64,000 bases of DNA from Mariniblastus sp. (GTDB lineage: Bacteria; Planctomycetota; Planctomycetia; Pirellulales; Pirellulaceae): positions 99,101 through 163,100 of the forward strand of contig JAQXDZ010000023.1 in assembly GCA_029251085.1 (NCBI GenBank), given 5' to 3'. Shown here piece by piece: positions 16,115-25,264 of the stretch. How positions within the stretch are numbered: the first letter of the stretch is position 1; each line of letters opens with the position of its first letter. A program made the translations under genes and the position numbers. The notes below the pieces were generated by a model, which worked only from the letters and a program-made list of their open reading frames with translations, did not search any database and was not told where the DNA came from.

Positions 16115-19100
16115 ATGACTACTTTTAATCCTAACGATATTCCAAGCCGATTTGATTTTGCTGAGGCACAAAACCGAATTTTCCAAATGTGGGAATCGGG
16201 AGGCTATTTTGAGGGTGATCCAGAATCTGAGAAACCGCCGTACACGGTTGTGATTCCGCCGCCCAACGTTACGGGAGCGTTGCACCTTGGGCATGCTTTG
16301 AACAATACGCTTCAGGACACCTTGATACGTATGAAGCGGATGCAGGGATTCAACGCACTCTGGATGCCGGGTACCGATCACGCTGGAATTGCCACCCAGG
16401 CTGTTGTGGAGCGTCGATTAAAAGAAGACGAAGGAAAGACACGGCACGATTTGGGGCGGGAAGCGCTGGTCGATCGCATTTGGAAGTGGAAAGAGCAATA
16501 CGAAGCTCGAATCCTTGGTCAGTTAAAGCAGATTGGATCAAGCTGTGACTGGAAACGCACCCGGTTCACGTTGGACGATGTGTGCGCGCGGGCAGTTAGG
16601 CATACGTTTTTTGACCTATTCCAAAAGTCCTTAATCTATCGAGGAAAGCGACTCGTCAATTGGGACACTTTTTTGCAAACCACGGTGAGTGATGATGAAG
16701 TTTTCTCTAAGACCGTCAAAGGGCAGTTTTGGCATTTCAAATACCCAGTAATTGACCCCCAGCCTGGTGAACCTGAATTCGTCATTGTTGCCACCACGCG
16801 TCCGGAAACAATGTTGGGCGATACGGCCGTTGCGGTTCATCCAGAACCGGATCGAGCGCTTGACCGCGTCGCCTCGGAATTGAGAGAGAAACTAAAAAAG
16901 AGTTCCGATTCAGAGAAGGCAAGCGTTGAGGGGCAACTGGAAGCATTGGCTGCACGTCGAACGGATATGCTGCCCAAACTGGAGCAGTTGCGTGACATGG
17001 CAGCCGACGGCCGAAAACTAATGTTGCCGCTGATGGATCGAGAGATTCCGTTGGTGTGTGATGTTTGGGCAAAGCCTGAACTGGGGGCGGGTTGTGTGAA
17101 AATTACACCTGCTCATGACCCTAATGATTACGAGGTGGCAAAGCGATGTGATCTTCCCATGATCAACATTATGAACCGAGACGGCACACTCAATGTCGAA
17201 ACTGGAGTCTATTCCGGACTTACGATGAAGCAGGCTCGGAAAAAAGTTGTGGAAGATCTAGATGCCATTCAACTTCTTAAAACGGTTGAGGATCGTGAGA
17301 TTGAGTTGCCTCAGTCTGATCGAAGTAAAACTCCTATTGAGCCGTACTTGGCCGATCAGTGGTTTGTCGCGATGAGTGAGCTATCTCAATCAGCGATCGA
17401 TGCAGTGGTCGAAGGTCAGGTGTCGATTACACCCAAACGCTACGAACGTGGTTATCTTGATTGGCTAGGAGAGAAGCGTGATTGGCCAGTGTCCCGTCAG
17501 TTATGGTGGGGGCATCAGATTCCAGTATGGACGAGAGCTTGTGATTCCGAAGCGGAAGTCCAACCCTTAATCGAAGCAATTCAAGCGCTTCCCGGTTTTG
17601 ATAAGACGGTCGCGGCGATTCAATTAGAGCCTTGTGAAGAAACGGATGCGGATAAGAGAGCCAAACTGGAACTGCCCTTCGCCTCGGTTCACGTATGCGT
17701 TCAGTCCGGCTGTGAGGAATTTGAAAATGCCTTGGAAGGAATGGGGCTAATACGCGAGGAGGATGTTTTAGATACTTGGTTTAGTTCTGCACTGTGGCCG
17801 CACTCAACGCTCGGATGGCCGGAACAGACTCCCGAACTGGCATGCTTCTATCCAACCAGTACTTTGATCACCAGCCGTGATATTATTTCTCTGTGGGTCG
17901 CACGGATGGTGTTGATGGGATTGAATAATTGCGGTGAGGTGCCTTTCGAAAAAGTCTATATCCATCCCAAAATTCAAGATGGGTTTGGCGAAACAATGTC
18001 CAAATCAAAAGGGAATGGAATTGATCCCCTGGACGTTATCGCGAAATTCGGTGCCGATGCTTTAAGGTTTGGGATGGCACATCTTTGCACCGAAACCCAG
18101 GACGTGCGGTTGCCGGTGCAGTTTGAGTGTCCTCATTGCCAACATACATTTGATCAAACTAAGAAGAATCGAATACTTCCGAAAGTTTCGTGTCCCAGTT
18201 GCAAGAAGGAGTTTTCCACGCAATGGGCCGAGTCCGAAGAGGATAGAAGCCTCGACAAGGGTGCTGTCATAAGCGAGCGTTTTGAAACGGCACGAAATTT
18301 TGTTAATAAGCTATGGAATGCTTCTCGATTTGCAATGTTGAATCTGGAAGGGTATGAGGCATCGCCAATTTCTGAGGACGATCTGACGGTAGAAGACCGT
18401 TGGATGTTAAGTCGTTTGACGACTGTTTCAGGGAACGTAACTGCCTACCTTGAGGATTTTAAATACGCTGATGCCACCCGCGAGCTGTATGAATTTGCCT
18501 GGCATCAGTTTTGCAGTTTCTATGTCGAGATGTTAAAAGACCGGTTTGCCGATGAAGCAAAACGATCGCATGCCCAGAGAATGTTAGCCTATTCATTGGA
18601 TTGTCTTTTGAAACTTTTGCATCCCGTAATGCCGTTTATCACAGAGGAGATTTGGCAAAATTTAGCACACATTTGTCCAGAAAGAGGTTGGGCGAAAGTC
18701 GAAACTGCCAATCGCTGCATCATCGATGCAGCGTGGCCGGAACTGAATCCGGCTTGGCGAGATGAAGCGATCGAAAATCAGTTCTCGCTCTATCAGTCCG
18801 CACTGAGTGATTTAAGAGAGATTCGAAATTCACAGAATATCGGAAATAAAAAGAAGGTCAAATTCTCTATCAAATGTGCGGCCGATATTGGCGAGCTACT
18901 TCAGCCACTTGGTATTTATTTCAGCCGAATGGCAAATGCTGAGTTAGTCGAATTGGGACCCGAGGCGGTGGCACCCGAAACGAGTGCGACGCGAACGACG
19001 GCTGAGATGGAAATCTACGTTGATCTCGATGGTTTGATAGATATTGAGGCGGAGGTGAAACGTCTCGAAAAGGAAAAGGCTAACCTTGAAAAAAGCATTT

Positions 19101-19246
19101 CCAGTAAACAGCGACAGTTGTCCAATGAAAAATTTGTGGCAGCCAAGCCGGATTTAGCGAATGAAATCCGAACAAGTCTTTCGCAGGCTGAGAACCAGTT
19201 GGCAACGATTGCTGACTCGCTGCAAAAGATGACTGCTAAACTTTGA
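16115..19246 (+). CDS. valS: Valyl-tRNA synthetase with extra zinc ribbon
   Basis: This class I synthetase charges tRNA-Val in the cytoplasm. The HIGH-type motif HLGH lies near residue 56 in PNVTGALHLGHAL. The CP1 editing domain follows, with the TTRPETMLGDTAVAVHP signature. The MSKS motif is near residue 630, then the anticodon-binding helical domain, and a C-terminal coiled-coil tRNA arm. Two features stand out. There is a zinc-ribbon-like insert with C672-x2-C675 and C693-x2-C696 soon after MSKS, and a long charged insert in the editing domain near residues 250-310. ATG 16115 is used; a TTG at 16094 would add seven residues. The length of 1043 residues exceeds the usual 880-950, explained by the inserts. 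Confidence 0.95.
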   Translation: MTTFNPNDIPSRFDFAEAQNRIFQMWESGGYFEGDPESEKPPYTVVIPPPNVTGALHLGHALNNTLQDTLIRMKRMQGFNALWMPGTDHAGIATQAVVERRLKEDEGKTRHDLGREALVDRIWKWKEQYEARILGQLKQIGSSCDWKRTRFTLDDVCARAVRHTFFDLFQKSLIYRGKRLVNWDTFLQTTVSDDEVFSKTVKGQFWHFKYPVIDPQPGEPEFVIVATTRPETMLGDTAVAVHPEPDRALDRVASELREKLKKSSDSEKASVEGQLEALAARRTDMLPKLEQLRDMAADGRKLMLPLMDREIPLVCDVWAKPELGAGCVKITPAHDPNDYEVAKRCDLPMINIMNRDGTLNVETGVYSGLTMKQARKKVVEDLDAIQLLKTVEDREIELPQSDRSKTPIEPYLADQWFVAMSELSQSAIDAVVEGQVSITPKRYERGYLDWLGEKRDWPVSRQLWWGHQIPVWTRACDSEAEVQPLIEAIQALPGFDKTVAAIQLEPCEETDADKRAKLELPFASVHVCVQSGCEEFENALEGMGLIREEDVLDTWFSSALWPHSTLGWPEQTPELACFYPTSTLITSRDIISLWVARMVLMGLNNCGEVPFEKVYIHPKIQDGFGETMSKSKGNGIDPLDVIAKFGADALRFGMAHLCTETQDVRLPVQFECPHCQHTFDQTKKNRILPKVSCPSCKKEFSTQWAESEEDRSLDKGAVISERFETARNFVNKLWNASRFAMLNLEGYEASPISEDDLTVEDRWMLSRLTTVSGNVTAYLEDFKYADATRELYEFAWHQFCSFYVEMLKDRFADEAKRSHAQRMLAYSLDCLLKLLHPVMPFITEEIWQNLAHICPERGWAKVETANRCIIDAAWPELNPAWRDEAIENQFSLYQSALSDLREIRNSQNIGNKKKVKFSIKCAADIGELLQPLGIYFSRMANAELVELGPEAVAPETSATRTTAEMEIYVDLDGLIDIEAEVKRLEKEKANLEKSISSKQRQLSNEKFVAAKPDLANEIRTSLSQAENQLATIADSLQKMTAKL

Positions 19247-19385
19247 GCGGTAGCCGGTGCGGCGGTTGCAACGGTTTATGCGGGCTCCCGCTTTGATTGG
19301 GTGCTGTTAATTTCCGATTCTGTACGGTGGCAGGCATCGCCGTGAGCAGTAAGATTCGGTTTCAGTCGATGCCGTTAATCGGTCG

Positions 19386-19661
19386 CTACCTATTGAAGAT
19401 TTTTCGAATTGCATTGGACTGTAACCAAGTCCGCGGGTGTAAGCGGTTGGTTGAAAGCAGTCGCTGCGCACCGCAGCATTGGCAGCGAAAGGGACCGATG
19501 AACGAGATGAGACCAAACGTGAGTCCTAGTAAATAGGAATAGAACCACCGGTTTTTGTGAGCAAGGAAGTGTCCTTCGGAGCGATTGCAATTAAAACAAT
19601 GAAGTCGCTTGCGTGGACGTGATACCGAAGGCTTAGGAGTTGGACTGGTCGGGGTATTCAT
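19386..19661 (-). CDS. small membrane protein with two CxxC motifs
   Basis: The 91-residue product has a Pro/Ser/Thr-rich start, then C-F-N-C near residue 22, a hydrophobic helix (about residues 40-58) and then C-Q-C-C-G near 60-64. The two cysteine pairs on either side of a single membrane segment could form a zinc knuckle at the membrane face, a design I associate with small planctomycete proteins. GAGAT precedes the ATG at 19661. It is encoded antisense to no other gene, in the gap between valS and acnA. The function is unknown. Overlapping frames lack these features. Confidence 0.6.
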   Translation of the reverse strand: MNTPTSPTPKPSVSRPRKRLHCFNCNRSEGHFLAHKNRWFYSYLLGLTFGLISFIGPFRCQCCGAQRLLSTNRLHPRTWLQSNAIRKIFNR

Positions 19662-19827
19662 GGATCTCTTGCGAACGGTGCCGGTAGCACGTGCTCACGA
19701 GTAAGTGTCGTTTTTAAATGAGATGATAAGAGCGACGGATAGGTCTGTTCGTCCCAAGATTTGGAATTCGGCAAGGAATAAATCCTTGGGCGTTGTCCCG
19801 TCCAACAATAGTAAGCGACTCACCAGA

Positions 19828-19862
19828 AATCAAGAGTTGAGCATTACTTAACTCTTGATTTT
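19828..19862. terminator. inverted repeat downstream of acnA
   Basis: AATCAAGAGTT at 19828-19838 pairs perfectly with AACTCTTGATT at 19850-19860. Short T runs follow on both strands (TTTT at 19859-19862 on plus). It probably ends acnA transcription and may act in both directions. Confidence 0.5.
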
Positions 19863-19884
19863 GGGGTGCTCACTATCGGAAGGT

Positions 19885-19912
19885 CGCTCTCAACTGTCGC
19901 CGATTGAGAGCG
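19885..19912. terminator. second hairpin downstream of acnA
   Basis: CGCTCTCAA at 19885-19893 pairs perfectly with TTGAGAGCG at 19904-19912 around a ten-base loop. It lies 23 bases after the acnA stop. No T tract follows on the minus strand, so it may stabilise the 3' end of the mRNA rather than terminate it. Confidence 0.5.
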
Positions 19913-19934
19913 TTGTACGCCTACCCGAATCCAA

Positions 19935-22637
19935 TTATAAAAGGTTTCGCAGGACCGTTTGCAGGATTCCACCATTTCGGTAGTAATCCATCTCAACAGG
20001 TGTATCGATTCTAACGATTGCATCGAATTCTACTTTGCACCCATCATCTTTTGTCGCGACGACTTTGATAGTTGAGCGAGGTTCAAGTGAATCGCTGAGT
20101 GAAGGAATGTCGAAAGTTTCTTTTCCGTTAAGGCCTAGAGCTTTCCAGTTGTTTCCATCGGCGAACTCAAGTGGCAGAATTCCCATGCCCACCAGGTTGC
20201 TGCGATGAATCCGCTCGTAAGACGCGGCAATCACAGCATGGACTCCGAGCATCATCGTTCCTTTGGCAGCCCAATCGCGGCTACTGCCGGTTCCGTACTC
20301 AGTTCCCGCAAGGACGACCAAGGGAGTTCCACTTTCTTGGTACTTCATTGAGGCGTCGTAAATAGACATTTCCTCACCCGTTGGTACGTAGGTCGTGACG
20401 CCGCCTTCGGTTCCCGGTGCAAGGTGATTTCGGATTCGGATATTGGCAAACGTTCCGCGAACCATAACGCGGTCGTTACCGCGGCGCGAGCCGTAGCTAT
20501 TGAAATCACGTTGTTCGACATTGTTATCTTGAAGATAGCGTCCGGCCGGTCCGTCTTTAGCAATCGCGCCCGCCGGGGAGATATGATCCGTGGTCACGGA
20601 GTCCCCTAGCAGTGCTAAGCATCGAGCACCCATGATGGGAGCGATGTTGGAAACCTCAGGGGTCATTTGAGCGAGGAACGGTGGTTCCTGAATGTAGGTG
20701 CTTTGCGGCGACCATTCGTACAGATCTCCTTCGCCCGTTTCGATTCGATTCCACATTTCATTGGAATCGAAGGCATTGGAGTACTGTTTCTGAAACATTT
20801 CCGCTGTGACATTGGCTTCCATTACACTGCTGACTTCCTCCTGAGAAGGCCAGACGTCTTTCAAGTAAACGTCTCCATCAGATCCTGAGCCGAGTGGTTC
20901 GTTAACGAGATCGACGTCAGTGGTCCCAGCAAGTGCGTAGGCGACGACAAGTGGTGGGCTTGCAAGGTAGTTCGCTTTTGTCATGGGGTTGACCCGGCCC
21001 TCAAAGTTTCGATTGCCACTGAGGACACTTGAGGCGACAAGTTCACCCGTCGTGATGGCGGTGGAGACCGGGGCCGGTAGTGGACCGCTGTTACCGATGC
21101 ACGATGTGCAACCGTATCCGACCGTATGGAACCCAAGGGACTCCAGCGACTCAGTCAGGCCGGCTTGGTCGAGGTATTCGGTTACGACACGTGAACCCGG
21201 TGCCAAGCTAGTCTTAACATGCTGTGGAACGGTCATTCCTAATGCCGCGGCCTTCTGCGCGAGCAGCCCTGCCGCAATCATGACAGAGGGGTTACTGGTA
21301 TTGGTGCAGCTGGTAATCGCCGCAATCACGACGGCACCGTGAGAAATCTCGCTTGAATCTTCGCCGTTCTCTACCGTCGCACTTCTCTCCAATGCTGACT
21401 CGTCGAGCCCAAATCCTGAGTGACCTACAGGCGCTTGAAGAGAATCGTTGAACGACTGCTTCATCCCGGAAAGTGTAATTCGATCCTGCGGACGCTTGGG
21501 GCCTGCCAACGAAGGCTCAACTGAAGCCATGTCCAATTTAAGAGTTCTCGTGAAGTTTGGCTGGGGAGACTGGTCTGTTTTAAATAGTCCTTGCTCCTTC
21601 GTATAACGTTCAACGAGCTCAACCTCAGATTCGCTTCGTCCGGTACGTCGCATGTAATCAAGGGTGACATGATCCATCGGGAAAAAGCCCATCGTTGCAC
21701 CGTATTCTGGTGCCATGTTGGCCAGCGTGGCACGGTCGGCGAGCGACATTGTCGCGACGCCTTCTCCAAAGAACTCAACGAACTTGCCGACCACTCCGGC
21801 AGCTCTTAGTTGCTCGGTGGCGGTCAAGACGAGATCGGTCGCAGTGGTTCCCGGTGGGATTTGTCCAACTAATTCAAAACCGATCACTTCAGGTAGCAAC
21901 ATGTAGATAGGCTGGCCAAGCATGGCGGCTTCGGCTTCGATACCTCCAACTCCCCACCCAAGGACACCCAGTCCATTGATCATGGTTGTGTGACTGTCGG
22001 TTCCAACCAGTGTATCTGGAACAGCAACCAGTCCAGCCTCATCCTCTCGGGTGAATACACCCTTGGCTAAAAATTCAAGATTGACTTGGTGAACAATTCC
22101 GACGTTGGGAGGTACTACGCGGAAATTGTCAAAAGCTTTTTGTCCCCAACGCAAAAATTCATAGCGTTCACGATTTCGCTTAAATTCAAGCTCAACATTC
22201 AAGTCAAGTGCGGCGTTGCTTCCATACTGATCAACTTGAACACTGTGGTCAATCACCAGGTCAACTGGAATTAGTGGATTGATTTTCTTTGGGTCACCCC
22301 CGAGGCGAGCCATGGCGGATCTCATGGCGGCAAGATCGACAACCGCGGGCACACCCGTGAAATCCTGAAGCACCACTCGAGCGGGTTTGTAGGGGATTTC
22401 AACCTTGGCCGGCGATTCCGCATTCCAAGTCGCGAGACTGTGTACATCCTGTTCGTGAACGGTAACGCCGTCACAATTTCGCAACACCGACTCAAGGAGA
22501 ACGCGAATAGAGTAGGGAAGGCGGTCAATTTGACCAATGCCTTGATCCTGAAGTGTTGATAGGCGAAAAATCCCGACGTCTTGGCCGTCAGTTTGGAATG
22601 TGTCTCGGGCACCGAACGCGTTAAATTTTGAGCTCAT
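19935..22637 (-). CDS. acnA: Aconitate hydratase A
   Basis: Aconitase interconverts citrate and isocitrate in the TCA cycle using a [4Fe-4S] cluster. The 900-residue protein has the AcnA/IRP1 domain order. Cluster-ligand cysteines lie in [10 protein letters not shown] and in [14 protein letters not shown]. Also present are [15 protein letters not shown], the swivel-domain motif [10 protein letters not shown] and [10 protein letters not shown] near the end. The start, ATG 22637, matches the family. A TCA-cycle role is standard; RNA-binding moonlighting as in IRP1 is possible but not visible. It is monocistronic on present evidence, with truB about 230 bases upstream and two hairpins after its stop. 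Confidence 0.97.
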   Translation of the reverse strand: MSSKFNAFGARDTFQTDGQDVGIFRLSTLQDQGIGQIDRLPYSIRVLLESVLRNCDGVTVHEQDVHSLATWNAESPAKVEIPYKPARVVLQDFTGVPAVVDLAAMRSAMARLGGDPKKINPLIPVDLVIDHSVQVDQYGSNAALDLNVELEFKRNRERYEFLRWGQKAFDNFRVVPPNVGIVHQVNLEFLAKGVFTREDEAGLVAVPDTLVGTDSHTTMINGLGVLGWGVGGIEAEAAMLGQPIYMLLPEVIGFELVGQIPPGTTATDLVLTATEQLRAAGVVGKFVEFFGEGVATMSLADRATLANMAPEYGATMGFFPMDHVTLDYMRRTGRSESEVELVERYTKEQGLFKTDQSPQPNFTRTLKLDMASVEPSLAGPKRPQDRITLSGMKQSFNDSLQAPVGHSGFGLDESALERSATVENGEDSSEISHGAVVIAAITSCTNTSNPSVMIAAGLLAQKAAALGMTVPQHVKTSLAPGSRVVTEYLDQAGLTESLESLGFHTVGYGCTSCIGNSGPLPAPVSTAITTGELVASSVLSGNRNFEGRVNPMTKANYLASPPLVVAYALAGTTDVDLVNEPLGSGSDGDVYLKDVWPSQEEVSSVMEANVTAEMFQKQYSNAFDSNEMWNRIETGEGDLYEWSPQSTYIQEPPFLAQMTPEVSNIAPIMGARCLALLGDSVTTDHISPAGAIAKDGPAGRYLQDNNVEQRDFNSYGSRRGNDRVMVRGTFANIRIRNHLAPGTEGGVTTYVPTGEEMSIYDASMKYQESGTPLVVLAGTEYGTGSSRDWAAKGTMMLGVHAVIAASYERIHRSNLVGMGILPLEFADGNNWKALGLNGKETFDIPSLSDSLEPRSTIKVVATKDDGCKVEFDAIVRIDTPVEMDYYRNGGILQTVLRNLL

Positions 22638-22870
22638 TATTTGGCCTGTTAGATGATGTTTGACTGCACAATATTGTGAAGATTCATGAATTTACTGTCA
22701 ACCGCCGAGACGCTGAGAAGGCAGGGAAAGATCACTTCGGATTGGATTTGATTTCAAGATTTTTGGACTAAACCGCAATGCCTTGAATAACGAACGTTTC
22801 GCAGGCGGCTTACAAGTTAAAAACCCCCGCCATCAATATCTGCATCAGTCGACCGACCACTGAAAAGGGA

Positions 22871-23761
22871 TTAGTTCAATCCGTGTTCTACCCAATAATG
22901 CGCAAAATTAATGGCCGGCGTAAATAGCGTATCAGTTTTACGCTGGAGGATGGCGACCAGACGGCCTGCTGGGTCAATTGCTTTCACCATCTCCCACGGG
23001 CGAGGTGTATCGAATGACCAGGTGTGACCGTTTGCAAATCGCTGGATTTGCTCGTGGGGAATCTGGACGGATTCAAGTTGTCCCAAGGGTTCCGCAGCAC
23101 TTACTAAATGTTCTTCCAGGTTGGCTCTCGTAAGGTCATCCAAGTTGACTGCGTTGGCTAATTCGAAGTCGCCGATGGAAACTCGACTCAGGCCTGTCAT
23201 TATCGCTCCGGAGCCAAGCTTTTCTCCAATGTCGCGACCGAGAGATCGGACATAGGTCCCGCTTCCGCAGTGGATTCGCAGTTGAAATTTAGGATACGAA
23301 AATTCAACCAACTGGAGATCGTGGATTTGGATCTTCCTTGGCATTAGCTGAACATCTTTGCCTTGTCTTGCGAGCGTGTACGCGCGCTTCCCTTGTATCT
23401 TAAGGGCGGAAAACGCTGGCGGTCTTTGCAGGATTTCGCCGGTAAATAAAGGAAGAACTGCCGCTAGGTCTTCGGCTGAAACTTCCGGAGCAAACGGAAC
23501 GACTTGTTTTTCGCCGTATCGATCCTCGGTGTCTGAGACAATTCCCAATTCGAAATCAGCCAGATAGACCTTGGGTTGGTCTTGAATGAATCGAGTCAGT
23601 CTTGTCGCGGGGCCAACGCAAAGTACGAGGACCCCGGTGGCGAGGGGATCAAGCGTGCCTGCATGCCCGACCCGAGTCGGTTTAATCAATTTTTGAATCG
23701 CATTTACTGCACCGCGGGAGGTGACGTGGGGCGGTTTGTTTATGTTGAGGAAGCCAAACAC
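22871..23761 (-). CDS. truB: tRNA pseudouridine(55) synthase TruB
   Basis: TruB converts U55 in the T-psi-C loop of tRNAs to pseudouridine. The start FGFLNINKPPHVTSRGAV and the catalytic loop GHAGTLDPLATGVLV, with catalytic D38, are typical. RRP-like PPAFSALKIQGKRAYTLARQG and GTYVRSLGRDIGE confirm the family. The length of 296 residues is normal. The start is GTG at 23761, which leaves 68 bases to a small coiled-coil gene upstream on the same strand; the two could share a transcript. In many bacteria truB follows rbfA and infB, but that context is absent here. Confidence 0.95.
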   Translation of the reverse strand: MFGFLNINKPPHVTSRGAVNAIQKLIKPTRVGHAGTLDPLATGVLVLCVGPATRLTRFIQDQPKVYLADFELGIVSDTEDRYGEKQVVPFAPEVSAEDLAAVLPLFTGEILQRPPAFSALKIQGKRAYTLARQGKDVQLMPRKIQIHDLQLVEFSYPKFQLRIHCGSGTYVRSLGRDIGEKLGSGAIMTGLSRVSIGDFELANAVNLDDLTRANLEEHLVSAAEPLGQLESVQIPHEQIQRFANGHTWSFDTPRPWEMVKAIDPAGRLVAILQRKTDTLFTPAINFAHYWVEHGLN

Positions 23762-23829
23762 TTGTTGCTAATTGGTTGGAGACGTATGGATGGAGTACCA
23801 AAAAAGAATAGTGAGAAGTGAATGCCGCA

Positions 23830-24003
23830 CTATTTCGAGCTTTTTAATTTTGAGATTTCCAATTTAATGTCGGAGATTTGCTGCTCAATCTTTTGGATTT
23901 CGTCAGCCTCGTCCGTTTGTAGGCGAGCAGCAGCAAGTAGTTTTTGGGTTTTCTCAAGTCGCTGACGAAGAATTTCGAGCTTCTTTTTTGTTTTTTTATC
24001 CAT
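23830..24003 (-). CDS. 57-residue charged coiled-coil protein
   Basis: Reading the minus strand from ATG 24003 to TAG 23830 gives a 57-residue protein. It is rich in K, E, Q and L with heptad spacing: LEILRQRLEKTQKLLAAA, then a short turn, then IQKIEQQISDIKLEISKLK. This predicts an antiparallel helical hairpin or a coiled-coil dimer. There is no membrane segment. A GAAAGG element lies about 16 bases upstream, further than usual. I recall similar short proteins near truB in planctomycetes but cannot verify that. It is separated from the next upstream gene by a strong terminator. Confidence 0.65.
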   Translation of the reverse strand: MDKKTKKKLEILRQRLEKTQKLLAAARLQTDEADEIQKIEQQISDIKLEISKLKSSK

Positions 24004-24062
24004 CAGTTGAAACCGTCGCCTTTCGGGGAGCGTGTAGAGAAAGCAAACGATTGCGTTCGCTC

Positions 24063-24104
24063 AAAAAAAATGAGTCCAGCGATGTGTCGCCAGACTCATT
24101 TTTA
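24063..24104. terminator. strong bidirectional terminator
   Basis: AAAAATGAGTC at 24066-24076 pairs with GACTCATTTTT at 24093-24103, with further GCGA/TCGC pairing inside. The minus strand ends in a T tract (plus A run 24063-24070) and the plus strand in TTTTTAT. It closes the gene at 24150-24884 and isolates the truB unit. Confidence 0.88.
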
Positions 24105-24149
24105 TACGGGAAAGACGGCTGTTGCGTCAATTAGGGAACAGCCAGTCGA

Positions 24150-24884
24150 TCAGTTGTTGGTGACGGTCGCGTCAAGCGATTCGGTACCCGAGGCTATCGG
24201 AATGATAGGCGCTGGTTTTCCGGCGTACCAGAGTTCGGTAATCTTCTCTGCTTCTGCTCCTCGGAGCTTTACAGGCAGTTCGTTTGAAAATTCGATCTTG
24301 GCCAGTTTGTTTGTTCCGTAGAAGGTGTTGATCGTTTCCTTGACCATGCTCATTCGCTTTTGATTGAGTTGGGCGTCGGTATCTCGATGGATGAAAACAG
24401 TCCGGCGGGCCTGCGGCATGTTGTTCATAATTCCTGCAACCGTATGGTTACCAAACGTGTTCAGCTTACCGGTAATTGGATCGAAGTGATTGGAGGTCAG
24501 AACACATTGCTCTTCGAATCCTTTGTCGATCATTGGAGTCCACATTGAGGTGTATAACTGTCGATCCGCACAGTCAAAAGGTTTTGGCCAAGCATTGTTT
24601 CGAGCGGTCACTGTGGCTGCATGTTCTTTTGCCTTGGCGTGAATTTTTTTCCAACGTTGCATATGCTTGCCGTTACCAAAGCTTGTTCTCGCGTTGGTGG
24701 TTGATAATTCGCACGAATCGCATGGCATTTCGGCATCCTCCTCGACAACGATTACTTCTTGAGCAGTGGGAGCTTTTGTGAAGTTGATGACCGAGGTGTA
24801 GGCCGAACTCTCTTGCGCCTCAGAAAGGCCAATCAAAACTAATGAGAGAGTGGCAAACGTGATTAGGGTCTTTAGATTTCGCAT
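24150..24884 (-). CDS. exported protein of unknown function, OmpA-like C-terminal region possible
   Basis: The gene encodes 244 residues, beginning with a clear Sec signal peptide (MRNLKTLITFATLSL...). GGAG nine bases before ATG 24884 decides the start against an upstream in-frame codon at 24932. Two cysteines in PCDSC and others at DCAD and QCVL suggest disulfides outside the cytoplasm. The segment VFIHRDTDAQLNQKRMSMVKE resembles the helix of OmpA-type peptidoglycan-binding domains, but the usual GHTDxxG is missing. The function is unknown. It has its own terminator (24063-24104). Confidence 0.75.
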   Translation of the reverse strand: MRNLKTLITFATLSLVLIGLSEAQESSAYTSVINFTKAPTAQEVIVVEEDAEMPCDSCELSTTNARTSFGNGKHMQRWKKIHAKAKEHAATVTARNNAWPKPFDCADRQLYTSMWTPMIDKGFEEQCVLTSNHFDPITGKLNTFGNHTVAGIMNNMPQARRTVFIHRDTDAQLNQKRMSMVKETINTFYGTNKLAKIEFSNELPVKLRGAEAEKITELWYAGKPAPIIPIASGTESLDATVTNN

Positions 24885-25103
24885 CACTTTACTCCAATTT
24901 ATGGGGCCGGTTTCACCTTCGCTGTATTCCAAGGCACGTTTGGCTGACAGCTGAAGACTGAGTTTTGATAAAGATCACCCGGTCTGTGATTTCTTGGCGA
25001 CAGATCAGTTCTTTATCGTGTTGTGCGAAAGGCAATGAGGGCTTCCGCACAACTCTAATATCGGTATTGCCGGCACAAGGCTGCGTTTTGAAACGAACTT
25101 GCA

Positions 25104-25147
25104 GGAAAAAATAAAGACCTCAGCAGCGGATTTTGCGAAAGGTCTTT
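25104..25147 (-). terminator. Rho-independent terminator of the Tad operon
   Basis: AAAGACCT at 25113-25120 pairs with AGGTCTTT at 25140-25147. On the minus strand it is followed by a T-rich tract (plus AAAAAATA at 25105-25112). It lies about 120 bases beyond the tadC stop. Confidence 0.8.
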
Positions 25148-25264
25148 GGTTTTTCCGTGTAAACGGAATTTTTAGAATAGTCTGAACAGGAAAAGATTGA
25201 CGATTGAGGTCTGATTCCTGTTGGTTTTTGAAGGCAGAAGAGGCGGACGGTCTGAGGGATGGAA

